From the NCBI GenBank assembly GCA_947458585.1, contig CANGYY010000004.1:1-64000 (forward strand): 64,000 nucleotides of DNA. Reading direction: 5' to 3'. The notes under the pieces are model-generated. The model saw only the letters and a program-made list of their open reading frames with translations. It searched no databases and was not told where the DNA came from. The position numbers were made by a program, and so were the translations under genes. The stretch comes from Cyclobacteriaceae bacterium. Its GTDB lineage: Bacteria; Bacteroidota; Bacteroidia; Cytophagales; Cyclobacteriaceae. This document shows, in pieces, positions 62,470 through 64,000 of this stretch. The first letter of the stretch is position 1. Every line of letters begins with the position of its first letter.

Positions 62470-63441
62470 ATGAAAGAATTAATTTTTGATCAAACTGGCA
62501 CACCACAAGAGGTCTTGTATCTCAAGGAAAGTGAAATGCCTCAACCTAAGGCACATGAAGTGCTGATCCGAGTGAAAGCCAGAAATATCAACCCTTCAGA
62601 CATCATGTTTGTGCGTGGAATGTATGGCATCACCCCCAAACTCCCGAGTAGTGCAGGATTTGAGGCGAGTGGGGTAGTAGAAAAAGGAGATGAATCAGGA
62701 AAAGTAGCCGCAGGTACCCGGGTGATGTTTACGGCTATCGGCACCTGGAAAGAATATGTTTGTGTGCCAGCGGCTCTAGTCATTCCTATTCCTGGGCAGA
62801 TGTCAGACGAGGTGGCCTGTCAGGCATTTGTCAATCCAATGACGGCCTATGGGATGATTGAAGAGGCAGGTCTACAGGCTGGGCAATGGCTTTTGATTAC
62901 AGCAGGAGCATCTGCGTTTGGCAAATTCGCTATTCAGATGGCTAAAGCGAAGGGCATTCGAGTGGCTGCCACTGTTCGCCATGAATCTCAGAAACAATTG
63001 TTGATGGATTTAGGGGCAGAACTAGTCATCAATACCAGTACCGAGAAATTGGCGAAGGTGATTTTTGAGAAAACTGAGGTAGGCGTAGATGTGGTCTTTG
63101 ATGCAGTCGGAGGGGAGTTGGGTGTAAAAGCCTTGTCTTGTCTAAAGCAAAAAGGGCGGATGCTCGTATTTGGTGCACTTGCTTTGGAAAACCTGTCCAT
63201 TAACAGTGGCTTGCTGATCTTTAAAAATCTACGCATCGAGGGATTCTGGTTGAGTACCTGGATTGAGGAACTTTCTGCCGAACAACGGATGAAGGCTTTC
63301 CAACGGGTATTTGGATTTTTTATGCAGGATGAATCGAAGGTGGATGTGGCCGCAACTTATCCCTTGTCCGAATTTAAAGCCGCTTTAGATGCTTACGAAA
63401 AAGCGGGAAGAAATGGAAAAATCCTGCTTGTGAGTGAATAG
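62470..63441 (+). CDS. MDR-family zinc-free oxidoreductase (quinone / enoyl-CoA reductase type)
   Basis: A 323-residue medium-chain reductase. It has MKELIFDQTGTPQEVLYLKE, the FEASGVVEKG lobe, QAFVNPMTAYGMIEEAG (typical of ETR/MECR-like enoyl reductases), the NADPH site TAGASAFGKFAIQMAKAKGI, and FDAVGGELG. The catalytic zinc ligands of alcohol dehydrogenases are not seen. It might reduce an enoyl-CoA, ketone or quinone. It is divergent from the SDR-ACAD operon and may share its control. Confidence 0.85.
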   Translation: MKELIFDQTGTPQEVLYLKESEMPQPKAHEVLIRVKARNINPSDIMFVRGMYGITPKLPSSAGFEASGVVEKGDESGKVAAGTRVMFTAIGTWKEYVCVPAALVIPIPGQMSDEVACQAFVNPMTAYGMIEEAGLQAGQWLLITAGASAFGKFAIQMAKAKGIRVAATVRHESQKQLLMDLGAELVINTSTEKLAKVIFEKTEVGVDVVFDAVGGELGVKALSCLKQKGRMLVFGALALENLSINSGLLIFKNLRIEGFWLSTWIEELSAEQRMKAFQRVFGFFMQDESKVDVAATYPLSEFKAALDAYEKAGRNGKILLVSE

Positions 63442-63510
63442 TTGGTCCAATGGAACGGCTATTTTTAGGATTATCGCCATATTTGCAACCGAATAATTAA
63501 GACAGTTACC

Positions 63511-63933
63511 ATGAATTGGGAAAAAATTGACCAGGAACTCACTGAAATTGTGCAACAGCGAATTCAGTTAAGCGCTTTGGAATATAGTGATGAAAATTAC
63601 GACGATTTAGAGGAGCAATTACACGACCTCGAAGATGACTTCAATGAGCATTACGAGGATGTTTTGGCTCCTGAATTGGAAAAAATTTATACCAAGTTGA
63701 AATCAGATACGGATGTCCTTCTACCTACAGCCTATTTGGCCAATACCTACCAGGAAATGCTTCCAGATGCAAAAGGAAGTATAACCTATGAGGTAAGTGG
63801 GGAGCAAGGGGTGCCCATTGAATCGGATCAACTCGGAAAAGTGGATATGCGAATTGTACTTATCCCAAACCCAGTTCGATTTGTATTGCTGGTCAACGGC
63901 AAGCAATTGAAAGAATTGTGGAAAAGTAGGTAA
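63511..63933 (+). CDS. Acidic cytosolic protein of unknown function (140 aa)
   Basis: A 140-residue protein that is strongly acidic and helical for ~70 residues (EQLHDLEDDFNEHYEDVLAP). A more hydrophobic end follows, GKVDMRIVLIPNPVRFVLLV with NGKQLKELWKS. No signal peptide or catalytic pattern is visible and I recognise no family. It lies 69 bases after the MDR gene and ends in a strong terminator. Confidence 0.7.
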   Translation: MNWEKIDQELTEIVQQRIQLSALEYSDENYDDLEEQLHDLEDDFNEHYEDVLAPELEKIYTKLKSDTDVLLPTAYLANTYQEMLPDAKGSITYEVSGEQGVPIESDQLGKVDMRIVLIPNPVRFVLLVNGKQLKELWKSR

Positions 63934-63934
63934 A

Positions 63935-63963
63935 GAAAAAGGGGCGAAAGCCCCTTTTTTTTT
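63935..63963. terminator. Bidirectional Rho-independent terminator
   Basis: AAAAAGGGGC-GAAA-GCCCCTTTTT, with A and T runs on either side, follows the acidic-protein gene. It would also serve a gene entering from the right. Confidence 0.92.
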
Positions 63964-63971
63964 AGAATAAA

Positions 63972-64000
63972 CTAGCCTGCACAGCCTGTGGCTTCGTGGC
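63972..64000 (-). CDS. Possible C-terminus of a gene entering from the right
   Basis: Eight codons ending in HEATGCAG and a TAG at 63974-63972 are open to the window edge on the minus strand. They are followed by the terminator at 63963-63935. The pattern of stop then terminator suggests a real gene end, but eight residues cannot identify it. Confidence 0.35.

Noticed and set aside
63962-64000. Alternative reading frame at the right edge (ending ...ASLF and TAA)
   Set aside because: Its stop would lie in the terminator T-run; the frame ending at 63972 places the stop before the hairpin.
1-64000. tRNA, rRNA, CRISPR arrays, riboswitches, origins or prophage genes
   Set aside because: Intergenic gaps are short and I saw no cloverleaf, repeat-spacer pattern, known riboswitch core or phage gene.

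Overview
The window reads as chromosomal DNA of a Bacteroidota bacterium, most likely of the order Cytophagales (Cyclobacteriaceae/Algoriphagus-like). That placement is inferred from gene content and signals, not from a database search. Supporting signs are a subtilase with a type IX secretion C-terminal sorting domain, a ~58-residue Hc1-type histone-like protein, many 'AQ'-type signal peptides and lipoproteins, an ExbB/ExbD/TonB set coupled to an outer-membrane barrel, promoters matching the Bacteroidota TTTG/TAnnTTTG pattern, and almost no Shine-Dalgarno sequences. Coding density is high. No rRNA, tRNA, CRISPR array, prophage or integrated element is visible, except the tip of an IS3-type insertion sequence at the left edge.

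Layout. 1-146: end of an IS3-family element. 187-10.5 kb: a VPS10/BNR-repeat secreted protein, an M1 peptidase, the histone-like protein, an alpha-oxoamine synthase (sphingolipid or sulfonolipid type) with a well-formed promoter, then an overlapping biotin carboxylase - DUF1015 - Maf trio. 10.5-17.2 kb: a small secreted protein and a tetR-tolC-adaptor-RND efflux operon with a palindromic candidate operator. 17.2-24 kb: a sodium-dependent NSS transporter with its 36-residue MetS-type small subunit, a lone GH32 lipoprotein, RmlA, CorA, a DUF3817 protein and an unknown protein. 23.9-31.1 kb: a divergent ThuA / DUF6807 (PmoA-like) / two Gfo-Idh-MocA oxidoreductase cluster for exported sugar or glycoside metabolism, an NAD-binding protein and an aldo/keto reductase. 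31-39.9 kb: a degenerate TrpF-like barrel, a secreted subtilase, Rpe, two unknown envelope proteins, GyrA and a TPR protein. 39.9-47.9 kb: a large PIG-L deacetylase, a 34-residue membrane microprotein translationally coupled to a sodium:solute symporter, DUF2911, a 2-hydroxyacid dehydrogenase, a tandem UspA and a TPR protein.

47.9-58.5 kb is one co-directional, tightly packed block. It runs holA, a 993-residue periplasmic TPR protein, an outer-membrane beta-barrel, a SPOR-like inner-membrane protein, ExbB, ExbD, TonB, folC and trmB. The middle of it looks like a self-contained energised envelope system. 58.5-62.4 kb is a minus-strand operon: short-chain dehydrogenase, ACAD10/11-type acyl-CoA dehydrogenase, APH-type kinase and 3-hydroxyacyl-CoA dehydrogenase. 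This gene set matches the logic of 4-hydroxyacyl-CoA (levulinate-type) catabolism. A divergent MDR-family reductase and a small acidic protein close the window.

The most interesting candidates are the ACAD/kinase operon, the TPR-barrel-ExbBD-TonB block, the microprotein-symporter pair (with a coiled-coil insertion in the symporter), and several previously uncalled short genes and palindromic operators.
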